A stretch of DNA of 64,000 nucleotides from Apostichopus japonicus (GCF_037975245.1 NC_092574.1:18200713-18264712); one strand, 5' to 3'; counted from the first letter of the stretch, positions 38,647 through 51,309 are shown. The notes: a model not told the origin generated them from the sequence alone. Program-made: numbers and translations.

Positions 38647-39035
38647 TTGATTTTCCAACTCATTACGATTTTCATTAATATATATTCATTTGCCTTTGTC
38701 GTTTACCTCCATTGAATTAACATAAAGTATGTTCAAAGTATCTCCTTCGAGATCCGGCTTTACTAGGAATCACAAATGATTTCGAGTTGGTTAGCATCAT
38801 ATTTGATCTCTAGAGCAAGGCAAAATATGTCACCAAAATCAGAACTAGTATTGTAAGATACAGGTGACAAACGCCTACAGTGGAATTACGACCTTCCTTA
38901 CCGGTTTCGAACCTCTGGACATACAATCAGCGTCCATAGCCTAGTGGTTAGGGTGTCCGCGTACAGAGCGGAAGGCCCGGGTTCGAATCCCGGTGGAGGC
39001 TGGAAGTTTTTTCACTGTTCTTGATTTTCCAACTC
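38647..39035 (+). mobile_element. tRNA-headed SINE with flanking tail copies
   Basis: A tRNA-like head at 38930-39001 is followed by GGAAGTTTTTTCACTGTTCT, TGATTTTCCAACTCAT and (TA)n. The tail motif CTTGATTTTCCAACTCATTA also occurs upstream at 38647. A body block CGGCTTTACTAGGAATCACA lies at about 38756. Both blocks recur at 61500-61780 in an intron of the CNBD2-like gene. This suggests a dispersed family that inserts into or carries (TA)n. Confidence 0.65.
38930..39001 (+). tRNA. tRNA-like sequence, probably SINE head or tRNA pseudogene
   Basis: A 72-nt cloverleaf can be drawn. The acceptor stem GCGTCCA/TGGAGGC has one mismatch, the anticodon stem TCCGC/GCGGA is perfect with loop GTACAGA, and the T stem CCGGG/CCCGG is perfect with TTCGAAT. 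The formal anticodon would be ACA, which is not used by normal animal tRNAs, and the D stem is weak. Box A-like TAGTGGTTAGGGT and box B GGTTCGAATCC are intact. Because its 3' flank is a dispersed repeat, it is more likely a SINE promoter than a working tRNA. Confidence 0.45.
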
Positions 39036-40068
39036 ATATATATATATATAGGAATAATATATATATATATATATATAGCCTATATATATATATATGGGGC
39101 ATGCAGAAAGAATTTCTATGATTAAATTATTAAACACACCAATGTACAAATAAACACTGCACACACCCAAGTAAGAGTACAAGGACCTAAATCCCCCCCC
39201 CCCCCCCCAACCAAAAAATATGTTGTAAATTCCGTACTTGAAGTTACTTGCTTTGGATATCAAAGATGCATATTTGAAACATATTTTAAACTGGGAAGAA
39301 AATTAATCGTTGAATATTATCCAGACACTCCCGGACTACAACTTTACTGAAGCAGCTGTATACATCCGTTGAGGCAGATTCGATACAAAAAGTCACATAT
39401 TTAACGACTACGTTGGGATTGCCTTGTTTTATGAAAAGATCGTTTTCACAAAATAATCAGTATTACTAAAAAATAGGGAAAAACGTTACATTCGAGGCAG
39501 CCCTTTTAATTTCTTAAAAGAACATTAGTACATTTCATCATGTCAATTTTGGGAAATACAACCAAAGAAGAAATGAACAAAATATATAGAATTGTTGATA
39601 CTTTGCAGGACGGATGTTCACTTTGCGATAAGTGCCATGGGCTGTAAAACGTTTATTTCCAATGGAGTAAGAAGCGGCAACTTGAAATGGAACACTGCAA
39701 CAGTTTCCTTTACAATGAGTGCTCATCAAAGTTGTAAAGTAATAATGACTTAGGTATAAAGTGATTATTTTCAATTAACTGTGTAAAAGCCAAATTTAAT
39801 ACATCCAAACATCCGCCTTTCGTCTGAACAATAAAATTTGTACCATTGAAAATGTTTCTTTTCCACTCTTAGCGAGGAAATCTATATTTCTTTAGATTTA
39901 GGAATCACTGTGAATGTACAAAATTCAGATATTCAATTGCGCAGGAAGTAGTCAATTCAGTCTCCTAAGCTCTGTATATAGTACGTTTACCGATATAACT
40001 TTGTGGGCTCGTATCTTGTAAAAATAAATCTTCCCATATAGCGTTACCATGTCAATCTAGAATCATTT
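39036..40068. other. Intergenic with (TA)n and a C16 run
   Basis: TA runs at about 39036-39096 and a C-run near 39193; the rest is unique with no gene seen. Confidence 0.45.
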
Positions 40069-40074
40069 AGTAAT

Positions 40075-42036
40075 CAGGCGCGTATCCAGGATTTTCTAAC
40101 CCGGGGGGCGCGAATTACTATCTAAGCGGAGCGCCACCATCGGTTGGCGCGGAGCGTACAAGAAAATTTCTGGTTTTGATACCCCCCAGATCACCGGAAA
40201 TGGCACTTCTCGGGCTTGAAAATGACCAACCAGATGAACACTTTTGCCTGAGAACCAAGTATTTCAAAAAAAGTTTTTTTTTTTCCATCCATAACCTTGT
40301 TGGAGATTGTCACCAGTTACACATCATGTTCGACCTGATTGCATGTCCTATGGATGATTGCTTTTGTAGGTGATTCTACGATATCCACAATATCCGAAAA
40401 CCCACTTTTGAAGGTTTTAAGCCCATTATTTGTTGAGAATTTAAAATTCACATTTCTCGTGAATAAAAATCACTTGAAAACATACCCATAATGTTGCACA
40501 AAATTCAATATATGGACAACTAATATAGAAAAAAACACTTCAACCCCTAATAGACAGGTCAAAATTGCACGAGTAGAGGAAAGTATGATGAAGAATGTTG
40601 GTGAGGAAATTTTGGAAAATTCCGACACAGTTAATTTATTGGTGTAGAAATATTGCAACCTCTTATAATGGCTATTATAAAACTTGGTTGAAGGAAATGA
40701 AAAATAGGAGATATTTCCGATATGAGGTATATCGAAACCGAACACTACACACATAGGCGTAGGTCCCGTAGGAGGCGGGGGCTGCAGCCCCCCCCCCCCC
40801 CCCGCAACCAAATATTTTCCCATTTTTTCGGGCACCTACTGAAAGAAAAATAAATAGCAATGAATAGCTTAAAAATGATCTCCTTTGTAATTAAAATAAA
40901 GTTCTAAGCTTGGCCGACATTACTACTGTAAAAGAGTGTTTTGACATAAATGGATCTGTATGCTTTTTCTCCATCTACATAAGACATTTGGTTGTTTACA
41001 TTAACATCCGGCGGTATACTGTGGAACTTTGACGGACCGTGCGGTACACGATGCCATTTGATGTAATGGCCGATGCTTGCTTATATGATATTGGCATCGA
41101 TATGTTGGACGCGCGCTTCTTGCGCGAAAAATTTTGGCTTTTTTTCGGGCAAGTCGTTACAGCCCCAAATCCAATTGGGCTCCTACGCCTTTGACTACAC
41201 ACACATAGACAGTTTTTGAGGCTGTTCATCGTGGAACATGCATTTCAATGCTCACTGATATGATGTTATATCTGTTATTTGCTTTACAAATTCGAACAGG
41301 CGTGAAGCGAGTTATTGCCAAGAGAGGGGCGAAGCCTGTAGGCAAACTATCTAAGCGAAGCGCCACCATGAGTTGGCGCGAAGCGTACAAGAAAATTTTT
41401 GGCCGAAAATGCCTCCCAGATCGCTGAAAATGACACGTCCCAGGCCTTGTAAGTTGCATCTAAGCATTGTCTATTTTGAATTTACTAGCAATGTCATAAA
41501 GAAAATTTGCTGGGGGGGGGGGCGGTAGCCCCCTTCCCGAAATGCGTCATGTTCCCCGCTGACTCGGTCGAGTTCAAGACCAGCCACAGTTGGTTCCAAA
41601 TAGCACAATTGTACAATTGTTTAAGGCGTCCATAAACACACACGCGTTATGATAGACCATATATAGTATTTATGTAGATACATTAGTGAGATAGGAAAAA
41701 TGGAAACGTCAAAAATGGAGTTGTCGGTGTAAGGGGTAGGGTGAGGCGCACACCCCCTCCGTAATCCTTGATCTGTCACTGGCTACCCTGTGTATATAAT
41801 AGGGATCAGCGCTTTAACTATGACTGTTCCTCCGTTTCTCTTCCCGAGGTCTTGGCTATCTTCTGCTCCCTCCTTTTCTCCTTTTTCTCTCTTTCTTCCT
41901 TTTCTTTTCCCTTCCTTTCTCTCCTCCTTTTCTTTTTTCCCTCCTTTTCCCTTTTTTCTTCTCTTTTTTTTCTCTCCTCTTTTCCTTACCCGGGGGGCGC
42001 GCGCCCCCAACGCCCCCCCCCCTGGATACGCACCTG
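40075..42036. mobile_element. Non-autonomous DNA transposon with CAGGCGCGTATCCAGG ends
   Basis: The left end CAGGCGCGTATCCAGG and right end CCTGGATACGCACCTG are inverted (15 of 16 match), flanked by AGTAAT on both sides (40069-40074 and 42037-42042). It holds two copies of a module (ATCTAAGCGRAGCGCCACCA..GTACAAGAAAATTT at about 40120 and 41348), a nested hAT MITE at 40752-41193, and a T/C-rich stretch at about 41865-41985. No transposase frame. The ends look hAT-like, but the duplication is 6 bp rather than 8, so the superfamily is left open. Confidence 0.58.
40752..41193. mobile_element. hAT-type MITE, complete, nested
   Basis: It starts CATAGGCGTAGGTCCC and ends GGGCTCCTACGCCTTTG, flanked by a perfect 8-bp duplication ACTACACA (40744-40751 and 41194-41201). 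The 442-bp body has a G5/C15 inverted block just inside the left end and a GCGCGC-rich segment near the right end. 8-bp target sites are the hAT hallmark. It is inserted inside the 40075-42036 element, so it is the younger of the two. Confidence 0.87.
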
Positions 42037-42042
42037 AGTAAT

Positions 42043-42570
42043 GGTCTTGGGGTTTTCCTTATTTGACTGAAATGTATGTTGAGAAAACTTCAAAATAGAG
42101 TTTGATGTAAGGCAGTTGGAAATTACCAAAGAAAGGTCTGTCGAAGAGTGTCTTTGATATTGACATTCAAATTACGTTAACAGGTATAATTCCCAGAAGC
42201 CTATCATCAGTTGTCCTAAGGATTAGAAACCGACAGTGTTTTCAGAGAGAGTTGATGTATACTTAAAGACCGCGACAGATCAAGTACAAGAAAACATGAA
42301 GATCAATCCATGTGTTTAGCCTGATATGTCAAACTCCCTCGAATAAAACGCCATGCACGCATATACGTGAGATTTATTATGAGAAACTACTCATAGGAAT
42401 TACCTTAGATGACAGCAAATCTTGTGGACATTTTGTGTCAAGGAGAGCACATAAAGGTGTGTTTATATTAACCGAAAAACTGTGAGATTGCTAACTCCTT
42501 TCTCTTGACGGTACTCGACATAAGACGTTCTTGATACTAATGTGCGAGAAACGAACGGAGGGTGCACAAA
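42043..42570. other. Intergenic, no gene seen
   Basis: Unique sequence between the transposon cluster and the CT-rich repeat. Confidence 0.4.
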
Positions 42571-42589
42571 GGGATAATATTAAACATAT

Positions 42590-43075
42590 TATCTCTCTCT
42601 CCACCTCTCTCTCTATCTCCACATCTGACTCCACTCCCCCCTCCACACCTCTCTCTACACCTCTCTCTCTCTCCACCCACCTCTCTCTTTCTCCACTTAT
42701 CTCTACCACCCCCCCCCCCGCTCTCTCCACCTACCACCCCCTTCTCTCCACATATCTCTCTCCACATTACCACCCCCTCTCTCTCCACTTCTCTGTCTCT
42801 CTGCACCTCTCTCCACCTCCCATCCCCTCTCTCTCCACTTCTCTCTCCACATACCACCCCTCCACCTCCAATTCTCTGTCTCTCTACCACCCCCTCTCCA
42901 CCTCTCTCCACTTCTCTGTCTCTCTGCACCTCTCTCCACCTCCCACCCCCTCTCTCTCCACTTCTCTCTCCACATACCACCCCTCCACCTCCAATTCTCT
43001 GTCTCTCTACCACCCCCCCTCTCTCTCTCTCTCCACTTCTCTGTCTCTCTGCACGTCTCTCCACGTCTCCGTATT
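42590..43075. repeat. CT-rich repeat with a 123-125-bp higher-order unit
   Basis: CTCTCTCCACC-type low-complexity sequence. A longer unit (CCACTTCTCTGTCTCTCTGC...) starts at 42785, 42908 and 43033. Long open frames on both strands here (SLSTSLS / GERERGG-like) follow from the repeat and are not genes. Confidence 0.9.
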
Positions 43076-44345
43076 TCTCTTTTCCGTCCTAGTTTACAGC
43101 TCAACAGTCAAGAATATACTTCTACATGACTTTCAAAATACTTAATTTGATATTCTAGACACACAATCGTGATATATACTACTTTACTCTGTTATTTTTG
43201 TATTTTTATTCTTTGATCGATTGCGTCGAGACAGACACCTAAAAGGCTCCCGGCAAAACATTGACTACAGCCTAAGATGCTTCACTCTACATTTGTGACT
43301 GTTTTTTTTTATGTAAATGACAATATGATTAATGGATCTTTTGTGGCCACCATAACTTGATATATCTTATATGTATACAGCCAAGACAATATATCTTCCC
43401 ATAACAAGCATGTTTTCAAATAATTAATGCCCGCAATGGAACGATTTATCATAAGTTAGTTTAGTATTTATTAATTTAATTTAATTTAATTTAGTTTTTT
43501 TCCCTCATAAGAAATGATAGTCACATGTCTTTAAAATGCTACGAAATTGCAACCTTTATCAAGTTGACAGGAGTTGCTGTTTTGGGGGGTTTCTGAAATT
43601 CCTCTCAAAACTCTAGATTGCAAGCATTTCTTGGAATTGATGTTGACATATTTTGAGTCAATTTTTGTATATGCTTTTTCCATGAATAATATAATGATCC
43701 CGTATATAATTGTGCATTTGATTTTAACTTTAGTCTGAGTATATAGAATATTGTAGTAAGAATAGAAAACTTTTCCTCATTTCGCCCAAAAAAATGTGGT
43801 TAATAGTTAATACTAATAAGAACTATTGAAAAGAGAAGAGAATTGATTAATTGATCCTCCAGTAACCTTCATCTTATGACAGAGGCTGGTAAAAACGTGT
43901 GGCTCAGTTCGATAAAGTTTAATTTTAGGTAATACTCTGTGTATTGGATTGCTGAATATTCCTAGAAATCATAGTATATGAATCGCGTGTATTTATGGAT
44001 TATTTAAAAAAAAATTGTGATTTGGCTTGTTAGTCATTGTTTCTTTAATTTTCCACGAAAATGAATATCTTTTTTTTATAATAAAATCAGAAACACATGG
44101 CTATTAGTACCTGGAACAATCACAGATCGATATCATTTAAATGTGATTTAAATGTTAAAGGGAGAATGATCGCCAATGTTCGTTTCACGGTAACGAATAG
44201 TGAATTAGAATGTTCTTCTGTTACATATACACCAAAGTACATTAATCGCGATATTACATTATACAGTAAAGTTCTGCATATTACAAACATGTGCAAGTAA
44301 CCGATAACTGGTGTCTATAATACTAACGTTAACTGGTTAAACTTT
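43076..44345. other. Intergenic, no gene seen
   Basis: AT-rich unique sequence; a short TTTAATTTAA run near 43470. The frame at 44097-44300 has no recognisable domain. Confidence 0.45.
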
Positions 44346-44346
44346 T

Positions 44347-44502
44347 GGTTCCTTTTAGGTTCCTTTTAGGTTCCTTTTAGGTTCCTTTTAGGTTCCTTTT
44401 AGGTTCCTTTTAGGTTCCTTTTAGGTTCCTTTTAGGTTCCTTTTAGGTTCCTTTTAGGTTCCTTTTAGGTTCCTTTAAGTTCCTTTCAGGCTCCTTAGGT
44501 TC
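44347..44502. repeat. 11-bp tandem repeat GGTTCCTTTTA
   Basis: About a dozen near-perfect units, then a few decayed ones (GTTCCTTTCAGGCTCCTTA). Confidence 0.95.
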
Positions 44503-45840
44503 CAACTTCCTGCTGCCTTTTCATCTCAATTACATAAATTACAAAATGCAATAACTGCTGTCGTAGGCTACCGTTCGACTCTCACTGCTGACCTCAATAC
44601 TCGGTCACGGTAACCTGATGCAAGCTGTCATGGATTTGCCGCAACACCATATGGCTTTTTGATTTTGTTAGGTTAATTATATCGGTTACACATCGTATAG
44701 TTTATGAAGACATCAAGAAATAAAATAAAAATCCCCGAAAATGTTTTGGAAAGGAAGTATATGTTCGTCCTCTTACCCAAGGTAACCTGCCTTCTATACT
44801 AAAAACTGTTCATTTCGAATTAATTAACCGGTTTTGTTTACAGTGCACTGTTGTTGTTCACATTTTTATCTTGACATAGTTGGAGCCCCCCTCACCCAGC
44901 CCCCTTCTAAACACAAAGTCTTCAACCAGAGATTTATAAAATATGACAGTGAAAGGTTGGAGGAATGAAATCGTGTTATTCTCTGACAACAATATCATTT
45001 GCTGTTCGTATTCAAAGTTTTAGATTAAGGGGGGAAAATAAAAGAATGTCGTATATCGAGATCAATTTACATAGCAACGCTGCAATAATGCGTATGCAGG
45101 CTATAATACGTCATTCAATGGAGATATGCGACTTGGCTTCCAGATCGCAAGAGTATAAAATATATTTTACAGCATTGATAATTCGGGAGAACTCCTATAC
45201 TTGCATCTGTAATCGAAAATGAAATACAAAGAAAGAAAAAAGAGGCATGGAAAATGACGACATTCTGGTGTGGTTTCCTATATGGTAGCATACTCCCATT
45301 AAAAGCCCCATCGGCTTACACACTATATAACAAAAATTAATGTGGTCTCTGTAAGTCTAGGTAGAAGTTCTCACTAGCCAAACGCTACCCATCACTTAAT
45401 AGCTGACAAGTTGGCCTTTCATGGCACCATCAATTTTCCATATCATGATCATGTAGATTTTTTTGCTATCCGAGCCTGAAGTTTTTGTCACTTGTAAACA
45501 AACTTTTTTACCCAGTAGTAAACAATTTCCGTTCGCTACCCTTGGGAGGCCTGAGGGGGGGTCTAAATTTGTGTCCACTGACCCAAGTTTTGCAGCTCAT
45601 GTACTTCCAGTCATGCTCTTTAACATGCAAGCCACAAACACCAGATCCTGACTGATAACATATCAACACAGATGTTCTTCTCCTATTGTATTTTGGCACT
45701 TTTCCTGAGATATAGGAGGACATTCGGGCGGATCGATATAGACTGTAACAGGAGTATGTCACCATATGGATTGACATCACACAGTTATTCCACAGTCTCC
45801 TGACACGTTTGGTATGTTTCTAGCAAAAACATGAAAAGGC
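44503..45840. other. Intergenic, no gene seen
   Basis: Unique sequence. The frames at 44965-45222 and 45463-45780 show no domain and no splice context. Confidence 0.4.
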
Positions 45841-45848
45841 GTTATCTG

Positions 45849-47381
45849 CAGTGTTCGACTTATGGCCAAAAAATTGCATAGCAACAAATTTCGACAATTG
45901 CTATACAATATTTTTGTTGCATAGCAGTTCCCCAATATTGAATAGCAGTTTTGAAATTACCACAAAACGGACCAAATGTTGGCGATCAATGTATTAACTA
46001 GAAAATGTTTGTTTATTATTATTATTTATACTAGTGTTGCTACGATAATCGTTTTCAATATCGGTATCGGCCGATATTTGCAATATCGGCAGCATATCGG
46101 TATCGGTAAAATTTTGCCTAATTGCCGATAACAGCAAACCGATATTGAACTTTTCTTTTTAACAGCAGAGCTACCTCTACTTATTTATACTTGCAATGAT
46201 TTGTTAATCTGCCCAAGACGATCCATTTCTTTAGCGTCAGTTAAACTCAGATTCATTTTCGATTAATATCCATGGAAACCTGACTCTCCGTAACATCTAA
46301 AAACACGTCTACGGCGCGCGAATATAACCAATGACCTTCGTGAACCTACACACAGCATTAGTGCAGCATATATACACTGTACTAACCAATCATTTCCTCA
46401 AAGGCCTCCGTGAAAACCTTGAACATGATGCATTCAGTAACTGCACGGTTCAGCAGTGTTGGAAAACCTTGTTCAATTTTCCGCGAACACACTGCCGATT
46501 TCCCGCCGGTGTTCGCCTGCCTAGCACGCGTAACGTGCGAGCATAAAGGCGTGGTGTCCAGGGGCCCGTCTTAGGGCTATGGTGGGGTCATGGGGTAGAA
46601 CCCCTCGTGGGGATCCTGGGGGCGAAAGCCCCCGAAAATTGTCATTTTTTGCGATGTCTGGCGATGAAAAAATTCGCAGTTGAGGATGCAAAATACTGAC
46701 AACTTTTTTTATTTAAATCGTCACGAAACTGATGAAAATTTTAAAATGACAAGTTAAAGTAGCTATATTATGTTATAAAATGAAAAGAGATTTAATCTGT
46801 CTTTCAATCTTTAAAAAGTGCAGCTTACAAAACTTCCGATATTATGAAACAAACAACGTTCAGCAAAGCCCCGTTTCTAGACTGCCTAACAATGAATAGC
46901 GTGCACTATGCGTACATTTTTACAACTGCAGTGTTTAACCCTATACCCAACTACTGTACCACGGTACATGTGCTGTGAATTTGCCCAGGTACCTTCCCAA
47001 CAACTGTGAACTCATCCCCTGTGTAACACCTGTTTGTTAACATTTTTTTGGCACGTTGCCAGGGAACCTTTTAGTTACGTGAGATCCGTAACCGCCGAGG
47101 TGGTTAGGCTATTTGCTTTACACTTAACTATGGTAGGATATTATTTTTTCAGGGTTTTTTTTCGCTATACGGTCAAGTGAATAAGTTGTACATTGAGTAT
47201 AAACTCAATAAATTATAACTTCTACATTGTGATCGACAGTTCTGAGTGTTTGCTCCCAAATCTGACTAGGAATTTGTATCGCACAAATCGGCACAATGTG
47301 CGATGCTGATTTGGAAACGTCTCGCAAGTTTGTCGTTTTGGATCGCATTTTGCGATGCGATACCGGAAAAATCGAACACTG
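45849..47381. mobile_element. hAT-type non-autonomous element, 1.5 kb
   Basis: It starts CAGTGTTCGACTTATGG and ends GGAAAAATCGAACACTG, flanked by a perfect 8-bp duplication GTTATCTG (45841-45848 and 47382-47389). Inside are a cluster of (G)ATATCGG inverted motifs at about 46045-46150 and a GGGGGCGAAAGCCCCC hairpin near 46618. No transposase frame is visible; hAT by terminal sequence and 8-bp target. Confidence 0.82.
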
Positions 47382-47572
47382 GTTATCTGTAGAAATTATA
47401 ATACCTAAATTGTCACAAAATCGTGTCACGTATTAGTTGTTTCTTCAATGTACGACCATGAGAGTTTTAATATTGCATTTTCCCGCCTTTTTTCTTCGCA
47501 TGTTATCTTTTCGCACTAGCAGACGACAAGTACAAACTCATGATATAGAAGGTGTAATCTAAGTATCGTCTT

Positions 47573-48923
47573 CAGGGGCGTATCCAGGGGGGGGGGGGCG
47601 CAACAGGCGCGCGCCCCCCCTATTGGCCGTCACCAAAAAAAAAAAAGTTTAGCAAAAAAAAAAAAAAAAAAAAAAAATTGATGACGACCTTTATGTGAGA
47701 TGTCGGTGATCGCTTAACCCCCCCCCCCCCTCCCGTATGCTTTATTTTTTGTTTGCCAAAAAAATGGTTCTGGCGAAGTTCGGCGGCATAATAGTTTTAG
47801 AAACATAGATGGTAATTGTGTTTGTATTATCACTATAAACACTAAATGACATGCCAGCCATACTAAATTGTGCATTTTGTGTCCATATTTACTGGAAATG
47901 TTGCTTATTATTAAGGTCGAAAAATGGATCACATATGGCCATGGGCGGCGATCCTGGGTGGAGGGGGGATATATCCCCCCATGAAAATGGGTGGATGGGA
48001 TGTAATGCACCATATCCCCCCCCCCCCCACCAAATGCCAGGGATAAGAATATTTTCATGCCTACATTTATGCATCTTCGTTAATGTACGGCTCTTTTTTA
48101 GCTTCATTTCTCGCCTACCATAAACGCAGTGCGATCTTTTCAAATAAAGCGTCTTTATAAAGCAAAAATAGTTGACTGTAGGCTTCATTGGCCCTATAAC
48201 AACAAAATGTATTATTGCGCCCACGTTATTGATATAGTACATATATGCACCCTCATAGTATTCATATAGGCCCTATAGTAGGCCTACACACGTACATGTT
48301 CCCTCGAACAGCTGAGAATCTCATGTAACCAGGGTAATGCTTAATACACGTTTCACCTGGATGCCCTAGCAATCGGTACCCAGGAATGTAACTATGTGTA
48401 ATTGTGTATTGCATGTGTATAGGCCTATAATAGCCTGCATGAGGCCATTTTCTTCATCGAATAATATAACAGAGCTCTCGAACATTCTAACGTTGCGCCT
48501 GAAACAAGATTGACAGGGGCAATTTTCCCAAAATAACACCCGAAATTAAAAAAAAAAGTATTTTGGATCCTGATTATGAGATATTTCGGACATGACATCC
48601 CTATTTTAAAGTTGGGTATATGCCGCTTGGAAACCTCGGGAAGTGCCGTTTCCGGCCATCTAGAGGGTTTGTTAATCCCAAAATTTTCTTGTACGCTTCG
48701 CGCCAACTCATGGTGGCGCTACGCTTAGATAGTCAACATATCCCCCCCCCCCCCCACTCGGAAGTACGGATCGCCGCCCATGCATATGACACCATTTTGC
48801 ATTTCAGCCCTTCTTTGAAAGCAAAAATTGTACACCCCTCCCCTTAGACCCATCCCCCAGGACGGCGATCATTCATGCCTGGCGCCCCCCCCCCCCTATT
48901 GGAAAATCCTGGATACGCCCCTG
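47573..48923. mobile_element. Non-autonomous DNA transposon with CAGGGGCGTATCCAGG ends
   Basis: Perfect 16-bp inverted termini (CAGGGGCGTATCCAGG / CCTGGATACGCCCCTG), flanked by GTCTT on both sides (47568-47572 and 48924-48928). The same family as 40075-42036. It contains G/C and A homopolymers near 47590, 47655 and 47720, and the shared module inverted at about 48676-48730 (CTTGTACGCTTCGCGCCAAC). Target length is 5 bp here, 6 bp in the sister copy. Confidence 0.6.
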
Positions 48924-48928
48924 GTCTT

Positions 48929-49189
48929 GTACCTCTTACACTTCTTTTTCGATGCAGTTGCTATTGCATCGTTTTCCGGTGGAAACTACTCTTTGTAGAT
49001 CTTATGAACACCTCTAATATTTTCCAATGTTAGTGTCTTTATTTCATCCCCCCCCCCCCCCGTGAAGTATACCTTTCCCATTCACTATTTTATTTTCCCA
49101 TTTCCTCTCATTTCTTTGTTGTTCGCTTCTCAGTAATACCCCCAGTGTGTGCTCGACTAATTCCTGCTAAGGGGAGCATTCTGTCCTTT
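48929..49189. other. Intergenic with a C13 run
   Basis: Short spacer between two transposons; nothing else recognised. Confidence 0.4.
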
Positions 49190-49197
49190 GTGCTATT

Positions 49198-49564
49198 CAG
49201 TGGCGGAGGGTCCATACAGTCAGGGGGCGGATGCCCCCCCCCCCCGATGGACTCAAATGGACTGCTGGCGCCCTTTTCAGCTTTTTACCACTTTTTACTT
49301 ATTCGCAATTATTGAATTTTGTATTGCGCTCTCATCTACCTATTGACATTTGTCACATTTTGTTGGCGATGACACCTATTTATTCTTTGTTTATCTGCAA
49401 ATTGGCAAGGCCAGTCAATTCCAGCGATCTAGGGAGTATCTTTACTCAAAATATTTCTGTACGCTTCGCGCCAACCTGTGGTGGCGCTCGGCTTAGATAG
49501 TGTCGAAAGCGCCCCTACACACCATTCTCGCCCCCCTTGACCAATACCCCTAGCTCCACCACTG
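49198..49564. mobile_element. hAT-type MITE, complete
   Basis: It starts CAGTGGCGGAGGGTCC and ends CTAGCTCCACCACTG, flanked by a perfect 8-bp duplication GTGCTATT (49190-49197 and 49565-49572). It carries a C13 run near the left end and, inverted near the right end, the module GTACGCTTCGCGCCAAC..GGTGGCGCTCGGCTTAGAT also present in the CAGGSGCGTATCC family. Confidence 0.85.
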
Positions 49565-49572
49565 GTGCTATT

Positions 49573-51100
49573 TGGTAGGCTACCACAAGCCCCATTCAGC
49601 CTCGTGTGGTAAGGTGCAGAAGTTGAACCCATCTTCCCTTGATCTAATAATGTATCTTGCGGTTGCGTTACCAGCACAGCCCAGTTTTTAAACTATGTGC
49701 TATACATCGACATAAGAGAAGGTACGAAGTTTACATAATTATAGCCAATAAGAGAACGCTTGTTTACTAAATCAATCATTATTTGATCAGAAGGGTAATG
49801 TTGACCACCCTAGGAAGAATCTCATGATTATGTTACAAGTGGCAAAAATGTAACGCAAGTATCCATATAGAATGATTCGTTATAATCATTAGGATTGGAG
49901 AATACATGGGTTAGGCTATTTAATCTTTTGAGGTAAGCGAGATGGTGGCGGTATTTAACTAAGAAATAAAATATCTTTTTTTTATTATGAAAACCTTTAT
50001 CGTCAATGTTCAGTGTTCGAAGCTAATCGACAGGCAGGAATATCACGTTTCGGAAAACACTTAACTGGCATTGAACCAGATTTTATGTCGGAAGGTGACT
50101 TCACAGGCATTATAACTGTCATTGAAGACAGTTTACATGTTCGTTAACCAACCAGAGAACAATCAATTTTGAATAACAATTCACGGAACACTGAATCAAA
50201 TCAACATTGATTAAGACTACCGAAATGTTTGATCGTCCCGCCTTATAACGTCAATGGGAGCAATTAATGATGGTATGTCAGTTAATTTACGGTGTCGTGT
50301 CATGCATGATTAAATACATATCTGCATTATGAAAACGCGCCATAGTTCATAATCATGTCACAGAAGAGTAAATTGAAAAAGGTGTCCCACTACAATGTTA
50401 AATTTCTTTCCATTCCTTAAATTTAGGAAAAAAGGAAAATGAACACTCCTTCAGTCGTACATTATGACATCAGTGACACTATAAAACATGTGTTGATATG
50501 CGATTAACCATCTGGAAAACTGAGTATTGGTAAGATTGCAATATGCCTTGATCTATTCCATGTATCTCAAGTTATTAACCTTTACAAAAATATCTATAGT
50601 ATGTTCCTAAGGCCAAAGATGAAACTAAACAACAGTTGTGATATATATAAATTAAATATGAGGCTAAAAGTCTTGCTATGTCGTATTGAGTTTGTGTTTT
50701 GCTTCCAAGGTGTTGACTAAGACGTCGACTTCTAGGTACTAAAAGAGGTTGTCTAGTCACTTCTACTTGATGAGGTTTCGACGTTTAAAGGGCACATTGC
50801 TGCTCAAGGCTAAACATGGAGCTATAAACAGACTCCATGGTTTGAAGGTACTTTTTTTTACGGTCTATAGCGTTCCAAAACTTAATACTACATGAGCCTT
50901 CAAGCACATTTTAATAAAATTCGTTAAAAAAAAAAACTTGAACAGATTTATGGGGATTGGAAGTATATTATCTAAATGTTGCAGACACGATCGGAGCAGT
51001 AACTAGGCAACTTTAAACACAACCAATGTATACCGAACAATTCTCCAGACATGAATATATTTCAACATACCCGACTACACATATATACAGCTGCCACAAA
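49573..51100. other. Intergenic, no gene seen
   Basis: Unique AT-rich sequence, no domain, exon or repeat recognised. Confidence 0.4.
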
Positions 51101-51102
51101 TG

Positions 51103-51103
<1 letters not shown>

Positions 51104-51170
<67 letters not shown>
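51104..51170. repeat. (TA)n microsatellite
   Basis: TA run with one AAATA interruption. Confidence 0.9.
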
Positions 51171-51171
<1 letters not shown>

Positions 51172-51309
51172 TTACATTAAAATATTGAATATTGAATTCA
51201 ATATTACAAAGGCAAAACAACTGGAAATCAGCTGGATTGACATGATGACATGATCGTACATAGCTGGTGCTGTTGCCAGATGCAAAATACTCAAAATACC
51301 TTCCAAATA

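Noticed and set aside
38930-39001. Functional tRNA gene
   Set aside because: Anticodon ACA, weak D stem and a repeat tail make a SINE head or pseudogene more likely; it is listed only as tRNA-like.
42531-43145. Long open frames on both strands (up to 204 codons)
   Set aside because: They are translations of a CT-rich repeat with a 123-bp period; no domain and no splice context.
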